A stretch of 64,000 nt of DNA from Streptomyces roseoviridis (GCF_039535235.1 NZ_BAAAWU010000001.1:1984001-2048000), one strand, 5' to 3'; positions 1-8,585 are shown, counted from the stretch's first letter. Numbers and translations are program-made. The notes: generated by a model from the sequence alone, not told the origin.

Positions 1-383
1 GCGCCCATGTTGAGGAACAGGGTGAGCAGCGAGGCGGCCATGACGACCTCGGGCATGGCCATCGGCAGGAAGATCAGCGAGTTGATCGCGCCGCGCGCCC
101 GGAAGCGGTAGCGGACCAGCGCGAAGGCGATCATCGTGCCGAGGACGACCGCGCCGGCCGTGGCCCACGCGGCGAGCTGGAGCGAGAGGGTGAGCGAGGC
201 GCACAGGTCGGCGACGCCGCAGGGGTCCTTCCAGGCGTCCAGCGAGAACTGCTGCCAGGCGTAGTTGAAGCGCCCGTTGGGCTTGTTGAAGGAGAACGCC
301 ATGACGACGACGTTCGGCAGGACCATGTACGCGAGCGTGAGCAGTCCCGCGATGGCCACCAGGTTCTTCCGAAGCCACTGCAT
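1..383 (-). CDS. potC: Spermidine/putrescine ABC transporter permease PotC (3' end cut off by window)
   Basis: This is the second inner-membrane permease of a polyamine ABC importer. About 127 N-terminal codons are visible and the gene runs off the left edge. The protein begins MQWLRKNLVAIAG. A first membrane segment is followed by FSFNKPNGRFNYAWQ, a stretch typical of PotC, and then by further hydrophobic segments ending in LIFLPMAMPEVVMAASLLTL. The ATG overlaps the TGA of potB as ATGA, so translation is probably coupled. It is the last visible gene of potD-potA-potB-potC. The family assignment is firm; whether the substrate is spermidine, putrescine or both is inferred. Confidence 0.9.
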   Translation of the reverse strand, partial: MQWLRKNLVAIAGLLTLAYMVLPNVVVMAFSFNKPNGRFNYAWQQFSLDAWKDPCGVADLCASLTLSLQLAAWATAGAVVLGTMIAFALVRYRFRARGAINSLIFLPMAMPEVVMAASLLTLFLNMG

Positions 384-1309
384 CAGACCAGGTCCTCCGT
401 TCCCGCGCGGCGGATGTAGACGGTGACCATGAGCAGCACGATCGCCATGAGGATGAACGACAGGGCGGCGGCCGTCGGGTAGTCGAGGACCCGCAGGAAC
501 TGCGACTGGATGACGTTGCCGACCATCTTGGTGTCCGTCGACCCGAGGAGCTCGGCGTTGACGTAGTCGCCGCTCGCCGGGATGAAGGTGAGCAGGGTGC
601 CGGAGACGACGCCGGGCATGGACAGCGGGAAGGTCACCTTGCGGAAGGTGGTCGCCGGGGAGGCGTAGAGGTCCTTGGCGGCCTCGTGCAGCCGGCCGTC
701 GATCCGCTCCAGGGAGGTGTAGAGCGGCAGGATCATGAACGGCAGGAAGTTGTAGGTGAGGCCGCAGACCACCGCCATGGGGGTGGCGAGGACCCGCTCG
801 CCCTCGGTCCAGCCGAGCCAGCTGGTCACGTCGAGGACGTGCAGCGCGTTGAGGACGTCCACCACGACGCTGTCGTCGGCGAGGATCGTCTTCCACGCCA
901 GCGTGCGGATCAGGAAGCTGGTGAAGAACGGCGCGATGACGAGGACCAGCAGCAGGTTGCGCCACCGGCCGGCCTTGAAGGCGATCAGGTACGCCAGCGG
1001 GTAGCCGAGCAGCAGGCACAGCAGCGTCGCCGTGCCCGCGTACAGCAGCGAGCGGACGAACTGCGGCCAGTACTCCGTCAGGGCGTCCCAGTAGGTCGCG
1101 AAGTGCCAGGTGACCTCGAAGCCCTGCTCCAGGGAGCCGGTCTGCACGGAGGTGGACGCCTGGTAGACCATCGGCAGCGCGAAGAAGACGAGCAGCCAGA
1201 GGATGCCGGGCAGCAGCAGCCAGTACGGGACCAGCCGCCTGCGGGTGGCGGGCTTGCGCGGCACCGGCCCGCCGGCCGGCGGCGCCTCCTTCGTCAGCGT
1301 CGCGCTCAC
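383..1309 (-). CDS. potB: Spermidine/putrescine ABC transporter permease PotB
   Basis: The 308-residue permease subunit has a cytoplasmic N-terminus rich in Pro, Lys and Arg. A first membrane helix (about residues 28-50) is followed by five more. The EAA loop that docks on the ATPase is visible as EAAKDLYASPATTFRKVTFP near residues 210-230. It starts at an ATG overlapping the last four bases of potA and ends overlapping the start of potC, which indicates a tightly coupled operon. With PotC it would form the channel, PotD delivering the ligand and PotA supplying energy. Length and order match the Pot family. Confidence 0.92.
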   Translation of the reverse strand: MSATLTKEAPPAGGPVPRKPATRRRLVPYWLLLPGILWLLVFFALPMVYQASTSVQTGSLEQGFEVTWHFATYWDALTEYWPQFVRSLLYAGTATLLCLLLGYPLAYLIAFKAGRWRNLLLVLVIAPFFTSFLIRTLAWKTILADDSVVVDVLNALHVLDVTSWLGWTEGERVLATPMAVVCGLTYNFLPFMILPLYTSLERIDGRLHEAAKDLYASPATTFRKVTFPLSMPGVVSGTLLTFIPASGDYVNAELLGSTDTKMVGNVIQSQFLRVLDYPTAAALSFILMAIVLLMVTVYIRRAGTEDLV

Positions 1310-2454
1310 AGCGAGTCCTCCACCGTCTCCACGCCCGCGTCGATGTCCTGGCCGGCGTCGAGGCCGAAGGTGTGGGCGGGGTTCCAGTGCAGGACGACCT
1401 CGGCGCCCGGCACCAGGCGCGTGTCGCGCTCGATGTTCTGCTCGTACACCTGGAGCTCGGCGCCGGCCGGCGAGTTCACCACGTACTGGGTGGAGACGCC
1501 GATGAACGAGGAGTCGACGATCCGTCCGGTCACCCGGTTGCGGCCCGCGCCGATCTCGCCCGCGTCGTCGGCGTGCGCCAGCGAGATCTTCTCGGGCCGT
1601 ACGCCCACGAGCACCTTCTCCCCGGTCCGGACGCCCGAGGCACAGCGCTCGCCCGGTACCCGCAGCCTGCCGCCGCCGGCGGCGACGAGGACGTCGGCGC
1701 CGGTCTCGACGACCTCGGCCTCGATCAGGTTGGAGGTGCCGAGGAAGTTGGCAACGAAGGTGGTCCGCGGGTTCTCGTACAGCTCGGCGGGGGCGCCGAG
1801 CTGCTCGACCCGGCCTCCGTTCATGACCGCGACCTGGTCGGCCATGGTCATGGCCTCCTCCTGGTCGTGGGTGACGTGCACGAAGGTGATGCCGACCTCG
1901 GTCTGGATGCGCTTGAGCTCCAGCTGCATCTGGCGGCGCAGCTTGAGGTCGAGGGCGCCGAGCGGCTCGTCGAGGAGCAGCACCTGCGGGTGGTTGATGA
2001 GCGCGCGGGCGACGGCGACGCGCTGCTGCTGGCCGCCGGAGAGCTGGTGCGGCTTGTGCCGGGCCTTGTCGCCGAGCTGGACGAGCTCCAGCATCTCGTC
2101 GACCTGCTTCTTCACCGACTTGATGCCGCGCCGGCGCAGGCCGAAGGCGATGTTCTCGGAGATGTCCATGTGCGGGAAGAGCGCGTAGGACTGGAAGACG
2201 GTGTTGACGGGCCGCTTGTACGGCGGCAGGTCCGTCACGTCCCGGTCGCCGAGGAAGACGCTGCCGGTGGTGGGGTCCTCGAGGCCGGCGATCATCCGCA
2301 GGGTGGTGGTCTTGCCGCAGCCGGAGGCGCCGAGCAGGGCGAAGAAGGACCCCTGCGGGACGGTGAGGTCGAGGGGGTGCACGGCGGTGAAGGAGCCGTA
2401 GGTCTTGCTGATGCCGGTGAGACGGACGTCGCCGCCGGTGGTGGTGTCAGTCAT
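1306..2454 (-). CDS. potA: Spermidine/putrescine ABC transporter ATP-binding protein PotA
   Basis: This ABC ATPase of 382 residues energises polyamine uptake. The Walker A motif GASGCGKTT is at residues 42-50, the signature LSGGQ at 137-141, and Walker B LLLDEP at 158-163, followed by the switch histidine in THDQEEA. The C-terminal third (about 250-370) is the TOBE-type regulatory domain of PotA/MalK ATPases. All catalytic motifs are intact. The gene lies 41 bp downstream of the binding-protein gene and overlaps potB by 4 bp. The gap before it is too short for an independent strong promoter, so it is probably transcribed from upstream of potD. Confidence 0.93.
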   Translation of the reverse strand: MTDTTTGGDVRLTGISKTYGSFTAVHPLDLTVPQGSFFALLGASGCGKTTTLRMIAGLEDPTTGSVFLGDRDVTDLPPYKRPVNTVFQSYALFPHMDISENIAFGLRRRGIKSVKKQVDEMLELVQLGDKARHKPHQLSGGQQQRVAVARALINHPQVLLLDEPLGALDLKLRRQMQLELKRIQTEVGITFVHVTHDQEEAMTMADQVAVMNGGRVEQLGAPAELYENPRTTFVANFLGTSNLIEAEVVETGADVLVAAGGGRLRVPGERCASGVRTGEKVLVGVRPEKISLAHADDAGEIGAGRNRVTGRIVDSSFIGVSTQYVVNSPAGAELQVYEQNIERDTRLVPGAEVVLHWNPAHTFGLDAGQDIDAGVETVEDSL

Positions 2455-2495
2455 GGAGGGATTCCCGGTGTTCGTTCAGATGGGGGACGACGGCC

Positions 2496-3743
2496 TCAGG
2501 CACCGATGAGCTTGGCGAACTTCTCCTCGTACGCCGTCTCCTCGGCACTGCTGAGCGAACGGAAGGCGCGCGACTTCGCGGCCATCGCCTTGTCCGGGAG
2601 GATCAGCGTGTTGTTCGCCAGCTCGGGGTCGATCTTCGCGAGTTCGTCCTTCACCCCGTCGACCGGGCAGACGTAGTTGATGTAGGCGGCCAGCTGGGCG
2701 GCGACCGGGAGCTCGTAGTAGTGGTCGATGAGCTTCTCGGCGTTGGTCTTGTGCCGGGCCTTCGCCGGGACCAGCAGGTTGTCGCTGGAGGTGATGTATC
2801 CGGCGGAGGGGATGGCGAACTTGATGTCCGGGTTGTCCGCCTGGAGCTGGATGACGTCACCGGCCCACGCGAGACAGGCCGCCAGGTCGCCCTTGTCGAG
2901 GTCGGAGGTGTAGTCGTTGCCCGTGAAGCGCCGGATCTGCTTCTTGTCGACGCCCTTCTGCAGGCGCCCGACGGCGGCGTCGAAGTCGGCGTCGGTGAAG
3001 GAACCGGGGTCCTTGCCCATGTCCAGGAGCGTCATGCCGACCGAGTCGCGCATCTCGGTGAGGAAGCCGACCCGGCCCTTGAGCGAGGGGTCGTCCAGCA
3101 TCTGGGTGACGGAGTCGACCTTCTTCCCGCCGGTCGCCTTGCTGTTGTAGGCGATCACGGTCGAGATGCCGGTCCACGGGTACGAGTAGGCCCGGCCGGG
3201 GTCCCAGTCGGGGCGGCGGAACTGGGCGGACAGGTTGGCGTACGCGTTCGGGAGGTTCGCCGGGTCGAGCTTCTGCGCCCAGCCGAGCCGGATGATGCGG
3301 GCGGCCAGCCAGTCGGTGACGCAGATCAGGTCACGGCCGGTGTCCTGGCCGGCCGCGAGCTGCGGCTTGATCTTCCCGAAGAACTCGACGTTGTCGTTGA
3401 TGTCCTCGGTGTACCTGACCTTGATGCCGGTCCGCCGGGTGAAGGCCTCCAGGGTCGGGCGGGACTTCTCGTCCTCGCTGACGTCCATGTACTCGGTCCA
3501 GTTGGAGAAGCTGAGGGTCTTCTCCTTGGCCGAGAAGTCGGTGGACGCGGGGCCTTCGCCCTCGCGCTTGGCGGGCGGGATGCCACAGGCGCTCAGGCCG
3601 GCGAGGCCGCCGACGGTGAGCGCGCCGACGCCTCCGGCACGCAGCATCGAACGGCGGGTGAGGGCGCCCCGGCCGCTCGTGAGACTGCGCCGCATCGCCG
3701 CCGCTTGCGCGGCGGACAGGCTGTCCGGCTGGTACTGCTCCAT
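2496..3743 (-). CDS. potD: Polyamine-binding lipoprotein, PotD-like
   Basis: The extracytoplasmic solute-binding protein (415 residues) of the polyamine importer. The N-terminus carries a twin-arginine motif (RRSML, residues 30-34), a hydrophobic stretch and a lipobox LSAC ending at Cys53, so it is probably a Tat-exported lipoprotein. The mature part has PotD-family features such as LSFSNWTEYMD and the late segment NYVCPVDGVKDEL. It is the first gene of the pot operon, 48 bp downstream of an aldehyde dehydrogenase on the same strand. That proximity suggests uptake and catabolism may be co-transcribed. Ligand preference cannot be read from the sequence. Confidence 0.9.
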   Translation of the reverse strand: MEQYQPDSLSAAQAAAMRRSLTSGRGALTRRSMLRAGGVGALTVGGLAGLSACGIPPAKREGEGPASTDFSAKEKTLSFSNWTEYMDVSEDEKSRPTLEAFTRRTGIKVRYTEDINDNVEFFGKIKPQLAAGQDTGRDLICVTDWLAARIIRLGWAQKLDPANLPNAYANLSAQFRRPDWDPGRAYSYPWTGISTVIAYNSKATGGKKVDSVTQMLDDPSLKGRVGFLTEMRDSVGMTLLDMGKDPGSFTDADFDAAVGRLQKGVDKKQIRRFTGNDYTSDLDKGDLAACLAWAGDVIQLQADNPDIKFAIPSAGYITSSDNLLVPAKARHKTNAEKLIDHYYELPVAAQLAAYINYVCPVDGVKDELAKIDPELANNTLILPDKAMAAKSRAFRSLSSAEETAYEEKFAKLIGA

Positions 3744-3791
3744 GCGCTGTGCCCTTTCGGGATGGGTTCGCCGCTGGTCGACGGCTGGCTG

Positions 3792-5306
3792 CTATCGGTC
3801 CCCGAAGATCGTGCGGTGCCAGTCCTTCGCGGCGACCGCCGTGTTGTCGTACATCACGTGCTTGACCTGCGTGTACTCCTCGAAGGAGTACGCGGACATG
3901 TCCTTTCCGAACCCGGAGGCCTTGTAGCCCCCGTGCGGCATCTCGCTGATGATCGGGATGTGGTCGTTGACCCACACACATCCCGCCTTGATCTCCCGCG
4001 TGGCCCGGTTCGCCCGGTAGACGTCCCGGCTCCAGGCGGAGGCGGCGAGTCCGTACGGGGTGTCGTTGGCGAGCCGGATGCCCTCGTCGTCGCCGTCGAA
4101 GGGCAGGGCCACCAGGACCGGTCCGAAGATCTCCGACTGCACGACCTCGCTGTCCTGCGGGGCACCGGTGATCAGGGTGGGCCGATAATATGCGCCGTCC
4201 TTGAGCGCGCCACCAGGGGCTTCGCCTCCGGTGACGACGGTCGCGTAGGCCCGCGCCCGCTCGACGAAACCGGCGACCCGGTCCCGCTGGACGTGGCTGA
4301 CGAGCGGCCCGAGATCGGTCGAGGGGTCGAAGGGGTCCCCCACCCGTACGGTCTCCATGAGTTCCGCGACGCGGGCGACGAAGGCGTCGAACAGCGGGCG
4401 CTGCACATAGGCCCGGGTGGCGGCGGTGCAGTCCTGGCCGCTGTTGATCAGGGAGGCGGCGACGGCGCCGTGGGCGGCGGCCTCAAGATCGGCGTCGTCG
4501 AAGACCAGGAAGGGCGCCTTGCCGCCGAGTTCCAGGTGCAGCCGCTTGACCGTGGCGGTGGCGATCTCCGCGACCCGCTTGCCCACCCCGGTGGACCCGG
4601 TGAACGAGGTCATGGCCACGTCGGGGTGCCCGACCAGATGCTCACCGGCGACCCGCCCGGCACCGGTCACCACGTTGACGACGCCGTCCGGGATGCCGGC
4701 CTCCGTCGCCGCCCGGGCGAACATCAGGGAGGTCAGCGGCGTCAGCTCGGCCGGCTTCAGGACGACGGTGTTGCCAGCGGCGATCGCCGGGAGGATCTTC
4801 CAGGCGGCCATCTGCAGCGGATAGTTCCACGGGGCGACGGACCCCACCACGCCCACCGGCTCCCGCCGTACGTACGAGGTGTGGTCACCGCTGTACTCCC
4901 CCGCCGCCTGCCCCTGGAGGTGGCGGGCGGCGCCGGCGAAGAAGGCGGTGTTGTCGACCGTCCCCGGCACGTCGAACTCGGTCGTGAGCTTGAGGGGCTT
5001 GCCGCACTGGAGGGACTCGACCCGGGCGAAGTCCTCCGCCTGCTCGGCCAGCACCCCGGCGAGCCGGTGCATCGCGTCGGACCGCTCCCCGGGCGTGGCG
5101 CCCGCCCACCCGTCGAACGCCTCCTTGGCGGCGGCCACCGCCTCGTCCACGTCGACGGTGGAGGCGAGCTCGTACGTGTGGACGCTCTCCCCGGTCGCCG
5201 GATCGATCACGCTGTGGTGTTCTCCGGAGGTTCCGGCGCGCAGCCGCCCCCCGATGTACTGCGCGCCGTCCGCGAAGCGATCCGACACCTGGAAGCGGTT
5301 GACCAT
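3792..5306 (-). CDS. Aldehyde dehydrogenase, gamma-aminobutyraldehyde type
   Basis: This NAD(P)-dependent aldehyde dehydrogenase (504 residues) probably oxidises gamma-aminobutyraldehyde to GABA in polyamine breakdown. The Asn of PWNYP is at residue 161, the general base Glu in HLELGGKAP at 259, and the nucleophile Cys in GQDCTAATR at 293. The reading frame stays open further upstream, but I chose the ATG at 5306: it starts MVNRFQVSDR and is preceded by GGAGAG at good spacing. It lies directly upstream of potDABC on the same strand. A 21-bp palindrome shared in part with the second dehydrogenase promoter lies 60 bp upstream of the start. The substrate is inferred from family and context. Confidence 0.85.
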   Translation of the reverse strand: MVNRFQVSDRFADGAQYIGGRLRAGTSGEHHSVIDPATGESVHTYELASTVDVDEAVAAAKEAFDGWAGATPGERSDAMHRLAGVLAEQAEDFARVESLQCGKPLKLTTEFDVPGTVDNTAFFAGAARHLQGQAAGEYSGDHTSYVRREPVGVVGSVAPWNYPLQMAAWKILPAIAAGNTVVLKPAELTPLTSLMFARAATEAGIPDGVVNVVTGAGRVAGEHLVGHPDVAMTSFTGSTGVGKRVAEIATATVKRLHLELGGKAPFLVFDDADLEAAAHGAVAASLINSGQDCTAATRAYVQRPLFDAFVARVAELMETVRVGDPFDPSTDLGPLVSHVQRDRVAGFVERARAYATVVTGGEAPGGALKDGAYYRPTLITGAPQDSEVVQSEIFGPVLVALPFDGDDEGIRLANDTPYGLAASAWSRDVYRANRATREIKAGCVWVNDHIPIISEMPHGGYKASGFGKDMSAYSFEEYTQVKHVMYDNTAVAAKDWHRTIFGDR

Positions 5307-5365
5307 GACGCTCTCCGTTGTTCCAGCTCGAGTTGAGTGCCGATCCTGACAGAGGCCCCCACACC

Positions 5366-5411
5366 CAACAAGGGATTCCGTTGTTGCCTTTTGATTACGC
5401 GACGGAATCGG
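5366..5411 (-). promoter_or_regulatory. Candidate operator upstream of the aldehyde dehydrogenase: 21-bp palindrome plus a second half-site
   Basis: A 21-bp near-perfect palindrome (5366-5386) has arms CAACAA and TTGTTG around a GGATTCC core, with only the central base and one symmetric pair breaking symmetry. A related half-site, GACGGAATC, follows with its GGAATC exactly 31 bp after the GGATTC of the palindrome. The same core and the same 31-bp spacing occur upstream of the second dehydrogenase (16306-16351). On the minus strand the CAACAA arm reads TTGTTG and sits 17 bp from CAGGAT (5343-5348), so it may overlap a -35 element. The nearby Lrp/AsnC protein is the obvious candidate binder, by inference. 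Confidence 0.55.
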
Positions 5412-5481
5412 TCGACCATGTGTCGAGGGCGGCGGGAAATTGCCGTACGGAGTGTCCGTGGCACCTGACAAGGTGGCATGC

Positions 5482-6072
5482 ATGAACGATCTCGACGCAC
5501 TGAAACGCCAGGTCAGAACGGGAGCGAAGATCAAATGGCTGCACTTCTGGGGCCACCGGCCGCACCCTGACGGGCGGCTCTCGGCGAGCTGCCTCAGTCA
5601 GTGGTGGCCGTCACCCTTCGAGGTGGACGGCGTGCGGTACGCGACGGCCGAGCACTGGATGATGGCCGAGAAGGCGCGGCTCTTCGGGGACGCCGAGGCG
5701 GAGGCGGAGGCCCTGACGGCCGGCTCCCCCGCGCAGGCGAAGAACGCCGGAAGGCGGGTGCGCGGCTTCGACGAGGCCGTCTGGGCGGAGCACCGCTTCG
5801 GCATCGTCGTCCGGGGCAGCGTCCACAAGTTCTCGTCCGAGCCCCTGCGCGCCTTCCTCCTCGGCACCGGTGGGCGCGTCCTCGTGGAGGCCAGTCCCCT
5901 GGACCGCGTCTGGGGCATCGGTCTGGCCGCCGACGACCCGCGGGCCTTCGACCCGGGCCGGTGGCGGGGCCTCAACCTCCTCGGCTTCGCGCTGATGGAG
6001 GCGCGGGAGAGGCTGCGAGAGACGGGAGCGGGGGACGTTCCGGCTCCCGGAACGTCCCCCGTGCCGGCCTGA
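5482..6072 (+). CDS. NADAR family (DUF1768/RibX-type) protein
   Basis: The protein is 196 residues long and belongs to the NADAR family, which acts on ADP-ribose or ribosylated intermediates linked to NAD and riboflavin metabolism. Visible family features are the opening WLHFWGH, the segment LSQWWPSPFEVDGVRYATAEHWMMAEKA (only key residues W, P, F, A-E-H-W-M are diagnostic) and the C-terminal NLLGFALMEAR. I chose the ATG at 5482, behind AAGGTGG, over an in-frame start 42 bp upstream. It is transcribed divergently from the dehydrogenase. Its link to the polyamine genes may be only positional. The exact reaction is unknown. Confidence 0.8.
   Translation: MNDLDALKRQVRTGAKIKWLHFWGHRPHPDGRLSASCLSQWWPSPFEVDGVRYATAEHWMMAEKARLFGDAEAEAEALTAGSPAQAKNAGRRVRGFDEAVWAEHRFGIVVRGSVHKFSSEPLRAFLLGTGGRVLVEASPLDRVWGIGLAADDPRAFDPGRWRGLNLLGFALMEARERLRETGAGDVPAPGTSPVPA
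6030..6060. terminator. Perfect 14-bp stem-loop between convergent genes
   Basis: The arm GGGGGACGTTCCGG and its exact complement are separated by a 3-base loop. The hairpin lies inside the last codons of the NADAR gene and faces the convergent gene ending at 6083. It has no T-tract, as is common for Streptomyces terminators, and could serve both strands. Confidence 0.7.
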
Positions 6073-6082
6073 CGGCCGCCCG

Positions 6083-6730
6083 TCAGCGGGTGGCGGCGGA
6101 GACGGTGAGGCTCGTCGCCCAGGGGTCCTCGGAGTCGTCGAAGGCGTCCGGGTCGTTGGCGACGGCCCAGATGATGAAGCCCAGGAAGACGGCGCTGACC
6201 AGGGTGCCGATGGCGCCGAGCACGATGCCCGCGATGGCCATGCCCCGGTTGGTGGCCTCGCCGCGGTTGGCCTTCTTCAGGCCGAGGATGCCGAAGATCA
6301 GGGCGAGGATGCCGAGGATCGCGCCGAGCCCGTAGAAGCAGAAGCCGGCCACGGCGATGATGCCGAGGACCATGGCGGCCGTGCCCATGCCGTTGGACGG
6401 GGCCTGCTGCCAGCCCTGCTGCCCGTAGCCGGTGCCGTATCCCGGGTATCCCGGGGCCGGCGGATAGCCGTAGCCCGTGCCGGCGCCCATCGTCGGCTGC
6501 GGCGCGACCGGCTGCATCGGCGTCGTCGGCTGCCCGAAGCCGCCGCCCGGCGCGGCCGGCGGAGGCGGAAGCTCGACGCCGGACGCCATGGTCGGCTGGT
6601 CGTGCACGGGCGATCCGGGCGCGCCCGGCGTACCCGGCGCCGCTCCGCCCGTCGCCCCCTTGCTCACTTCGACGCCGTCCTGGTTCGGCGGAGCCCACGG
6701 GTCCACCGGCTGGTCGCTGTTCTCAGACAT
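6083..6730 (-). CDS. DUF4190-type membrane protein with Pro/Gly-rich N-terminus
   Basis: This small membrane protein of 215 residues has no known function. The first half (to about residue 115) is a disordered Pro, Gly and Tyr-rich tail. It is followed by two hydrophobic helices with the Gly-rich pattern of DUF4190 proteins (GLGAILGILALIFGILGLKKANRGEA, helix then basic turn, and GIVLGAIGTLVSAVFLGF). It starts at ATG 6730 behind GGGGGAGG. The gene is monocistronic and convergent with the NADAR gene. A TAGCAT hexamer about 40 bp upstream of the start could be a -10. Confidence 0.75.
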   Translation of the reverse strand: MSENSDQPVDPWAPPNQDGVEVSKGATGGAAPGTPGAPGSPVHDQPTMASGVELPPPPAAPGGGFGQPTTPMQPVAPQPTMGAGTGYGYPPAPGYPGYGTGYGQQGWQQAPSNGMGTAAMVLGIIAVAGFCFYGLGAILGILALIFGILGLKKANRGEATNRGMAIAGIVLGAIGTLVSAVFLGFIIWAVANDPDAFDDSEDPWATSLTVSAATR

Positions 6731-6793
6731 GGGCCTCCCCCATCGTGGTCACGCCATGCTACGACCTCGCCCTTCCGGGGGAACGGCCCGGCC

Positions 6794-6799
6794 TACGAT
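6794..6799 (+). promoter_or_regulatory. Putative -10 of a leaderless transcript
   Basis: TACGAT is followed by exactly six bases and then the ATG of the downstream deaminase. There is no Shine-Dalgarno sequence in front of that ATG. The geometry puts the transcription start on or next to the A of the start codon. No good -35 is visible. Confidence 0.5.
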
Positions 6800-6805
6800 G
6801 ACCTG

Positions 6806-7831
6806 ATGACCGACCTGCATTCCTTCATCGCCGGGCTCCCGAAGGCGGAGCTGCACGTCCACCACGTGGGCTCCGCCTCGCCGCGGATCGTGGCCGAGCT
6901 GGCCGCCCGCCACCCGGACTCCAAGGTCCCGACGGACCCGGAAGCCCTGGTGGACTACTTCACGTTCACGGACTTCGCCCACTTCATCGAGGTGTACCTG
7001 TCCGTCGTGGACCTGGTGCGCACCCCGGAGGACGTGCGCCTGCTCACCTTCGAGGTGGCCCGGGACATGGCCCGGCAGAACATCCGCTACGCGGAGCTGA
7101 CCATCACTCCGTACAGCTCGACCCGGCGCGGCATCGACGAGCGCGCGTTCATGGCGGCGATCGAGGACGCCCGCAAGGCCGCGGAGGCGGAGCTCGGCGT
7201 GATCCTGCGCTGGTGCTTCGACATCCCGGGTGAGGCGGGTCTGGAGGCGGCGGAGGAGACGGCACGGCTCGCGGTGGACCTGCGCCCGGAGGGCCTGGTG
7301 TCGTTCGGTCTGGGCGGCCCGGAGATCGGTGTGCCGCGTCCGCAGTTCAAGCCGTACTTCGACCGTGCCCGCGCGGCCGGTCTGCGCTCGGTGCCGCACG
7401 CCGGCGAGACGACGGGCCCGCAGACGGTGTGGGACGCCCTGCGCGAGCTGGGCGCCGAGCGGATCGGCCACGGCACGAGCTCCGTCCAGGACCCCGAGCT
7501 CCTGGCGTATCTGGCCGAGCACCGGATCGCGCTGGAGGTCTGCCCGACGTCGAACATCGCGACCCGGGCGGTGGAGCGCCTGGAGGACCACCCGATCCGG
7601 CGGATGGTGGAGGCGGGTGTGCTGGTGACGGTCAACAGCGACGACCCGCCGATGTTCGGTACGGATCTGAACAACGAGTACGCGGTGGCCGCGCGCCTGC
7701 TGGACCTGGACGAGCGGGGTCTCGCGGCGCTCGCGAAGAACGCGGTGGAGGCGTCGTTCCTGGACGACGACGGCAAGGCGCGGCTGGCCGGGGAGATCGA
7801 CACGTACACGGAGCGGTGGCTGTCGGCCTAG
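6806..7831 (+). CDS. COG1816 adenosine-deaminase-family protein, probably aminodeoxyfutalosine deaminase
   Basis: This metal-dependent amidohydrolase has 341 residues. The metal-binding HxH near the N-terminus reads HVHHVGS instead of the HxHLDG of true adenosine deaminases. Later metal and catalytic motifs HAGE, RIGHGTS and NSDDPPMFGT are intact. Characterised Streptomyces members of this COG1816 subgroup deaminate 6-aminodeoxyfutalosine in the futalosine route to menaquinone, so I favour that role over purine salvage. The assignment is recalled family knowledge, not computed here. I chose the ATG at 6806 because the frame upstream is antisense to another gene and a TACGAT box sits six bases before it. 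Confidence 0.75.
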   Translation: MTDLHSFIAGLPKAELHVHHVGSASPRIVAELAARHPDSKVPTDPEALVDYFTFTDFAHFIEVYLSVVDLVRTPEDVRLLTFEVARDMARQNIRYAELTITPYSSTRRGIDERAFMAAIEDARKAAEAELGVILRWCFDIPGEAGLEAAEETARLAVDLRPEGLVSFGLGGPEIGVPRPQFKPYFDRARAAGLRSVPHAGETTGPQTVWDALRELGAERIGHGTSSVQDPELLAYLAEHRIALEVCPTSNIATRAVERLEDHPIRRMVEAGVLVTVNSDDPPMFGTDLNNEYAVAARLLDLDERGLAALAKNAVEASFLDDDGKARLAGEIDTYTERWLSA

Positions 7832-7850
7832 CGGTCAGCAGAATGGGGTC

Positions 7851-8585
7851 ATGGCCTCCCTGACGCCCGTGCCCCCCGTGACTCCGCCGTCGTCGTCCGC
7901 CTCCCCCACCGTGGTGGCCCACCGCGGCGACCCGTACCGCGTCCGCGAGAACACCGTCCCCTCGGTCCTGTCGGCGATCCGGCGGGGCGCGGACGCGGTG
8001 GAGGTGGACGTGCGGCTGACGAAGGACGGGGTGCCGGTCCTGCTCCACGACGACACCCTGAAGCGGCTGTGGGGGCATGACCGGCCGCTGGCCTCGCTGA
8101 CCGTGACCGAGGTGAAGGAGCTGACGGACGGCGGGGTGCCGACGCTGCGGGAGGCGTTGACCGCGGCCGGGGAGCACCGGCTGATGCTGGACCTGCCGGG
8201 CGGGGACGAGGGGTCGGTGCGCACGGTCGTCGGCACGGTCCGCGAGTGCGGGGCGGCGGAACGGGTCCTCTACTGCGCGGGGGGCGTGGCGATGCTCCAG
8301 GTGCGGGCGGCGGATCCGGACGCGGAGATCGCGCTGACCTGGAACACGCTGGCGCCGCCGCGCCCCGTGCTGCTGGAGGCGGTGCGCCCGCGCTGGCTGA
8401 ACTACCGCTTCGGCCTGGCGAGTCGGGAGCTGGTGGAGCGGGTGCACCGGGACGGTCTGCTGGTGTCCGTGTGGACGCCGGACACCCGCCGGTCGATGCG
8501 TAAGCTGATCGGCAACGGGGTCGATTCGATCACGACCAATCGGGTCGACGCCCTGGCCGCCGTCCTCCGAAAGGCCCGTCGATGA
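7851..8585 (+). CDS. Glycerophosphodiester phosphodiesterase family protein
   Basis: The 244-residue protein is a GDPD-type TIM barrel that hydrolyses glycerophosphodiesters to sn-glycerol 3-phosphate and an alcohol. Catalytic and metal residues are visible in VAHRGDPYRVRENT (His, Arg, Glu), VEVDVRLTKDGVPVLLHDD (Glu, Asp, second His) and the late VWTPDTRRSM. There is no signal peptide, so it is probably cytoplasmic. It begins 19 bp after the deaminase stop. CAGAAT six bases before the ATG may be a weak -10 for a leaderless message. The stop overlaps the next gene by four bases, which couples the two. Confidence 0.85.
   Translation: MASLTPVPPVTPPSSSASPTVVAHRGDPYRVRENTVPSVLSAIRRGADAVEVDVRLTKDGVPVLLHDDTLKRLWGHDRPLASLTVTEVKELTDGGVPTLREALTAAGEHRLMLDLPGGDEGSVRTVVGTVRECGAAERVLYCAGGVAMLQVRAADPDAEIALTWNTLAPPRPVLLEAVRPRWLNYRFGLASRELVERVHRDGLLVSVWTPDTRRSMRKLIGNGVDSITTNRVDALAAVLRKARR

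Noticed and set aside
2721..5336. An 871-codon open frame on the plus strand
   Set aside because: It is antisense to the potD and aldehyde dehydrogenase genes, with Val/Gly/Asp-rich composition typical of reverse-frame shadows in GC-rich DNA.
7851..8585. Secreted glycerophosphodiesterase
   Set aside because: The N-terminus (MASLTPVPPVTPPSSSASP) has no hydrophobic segment, so there is no signal peptide.
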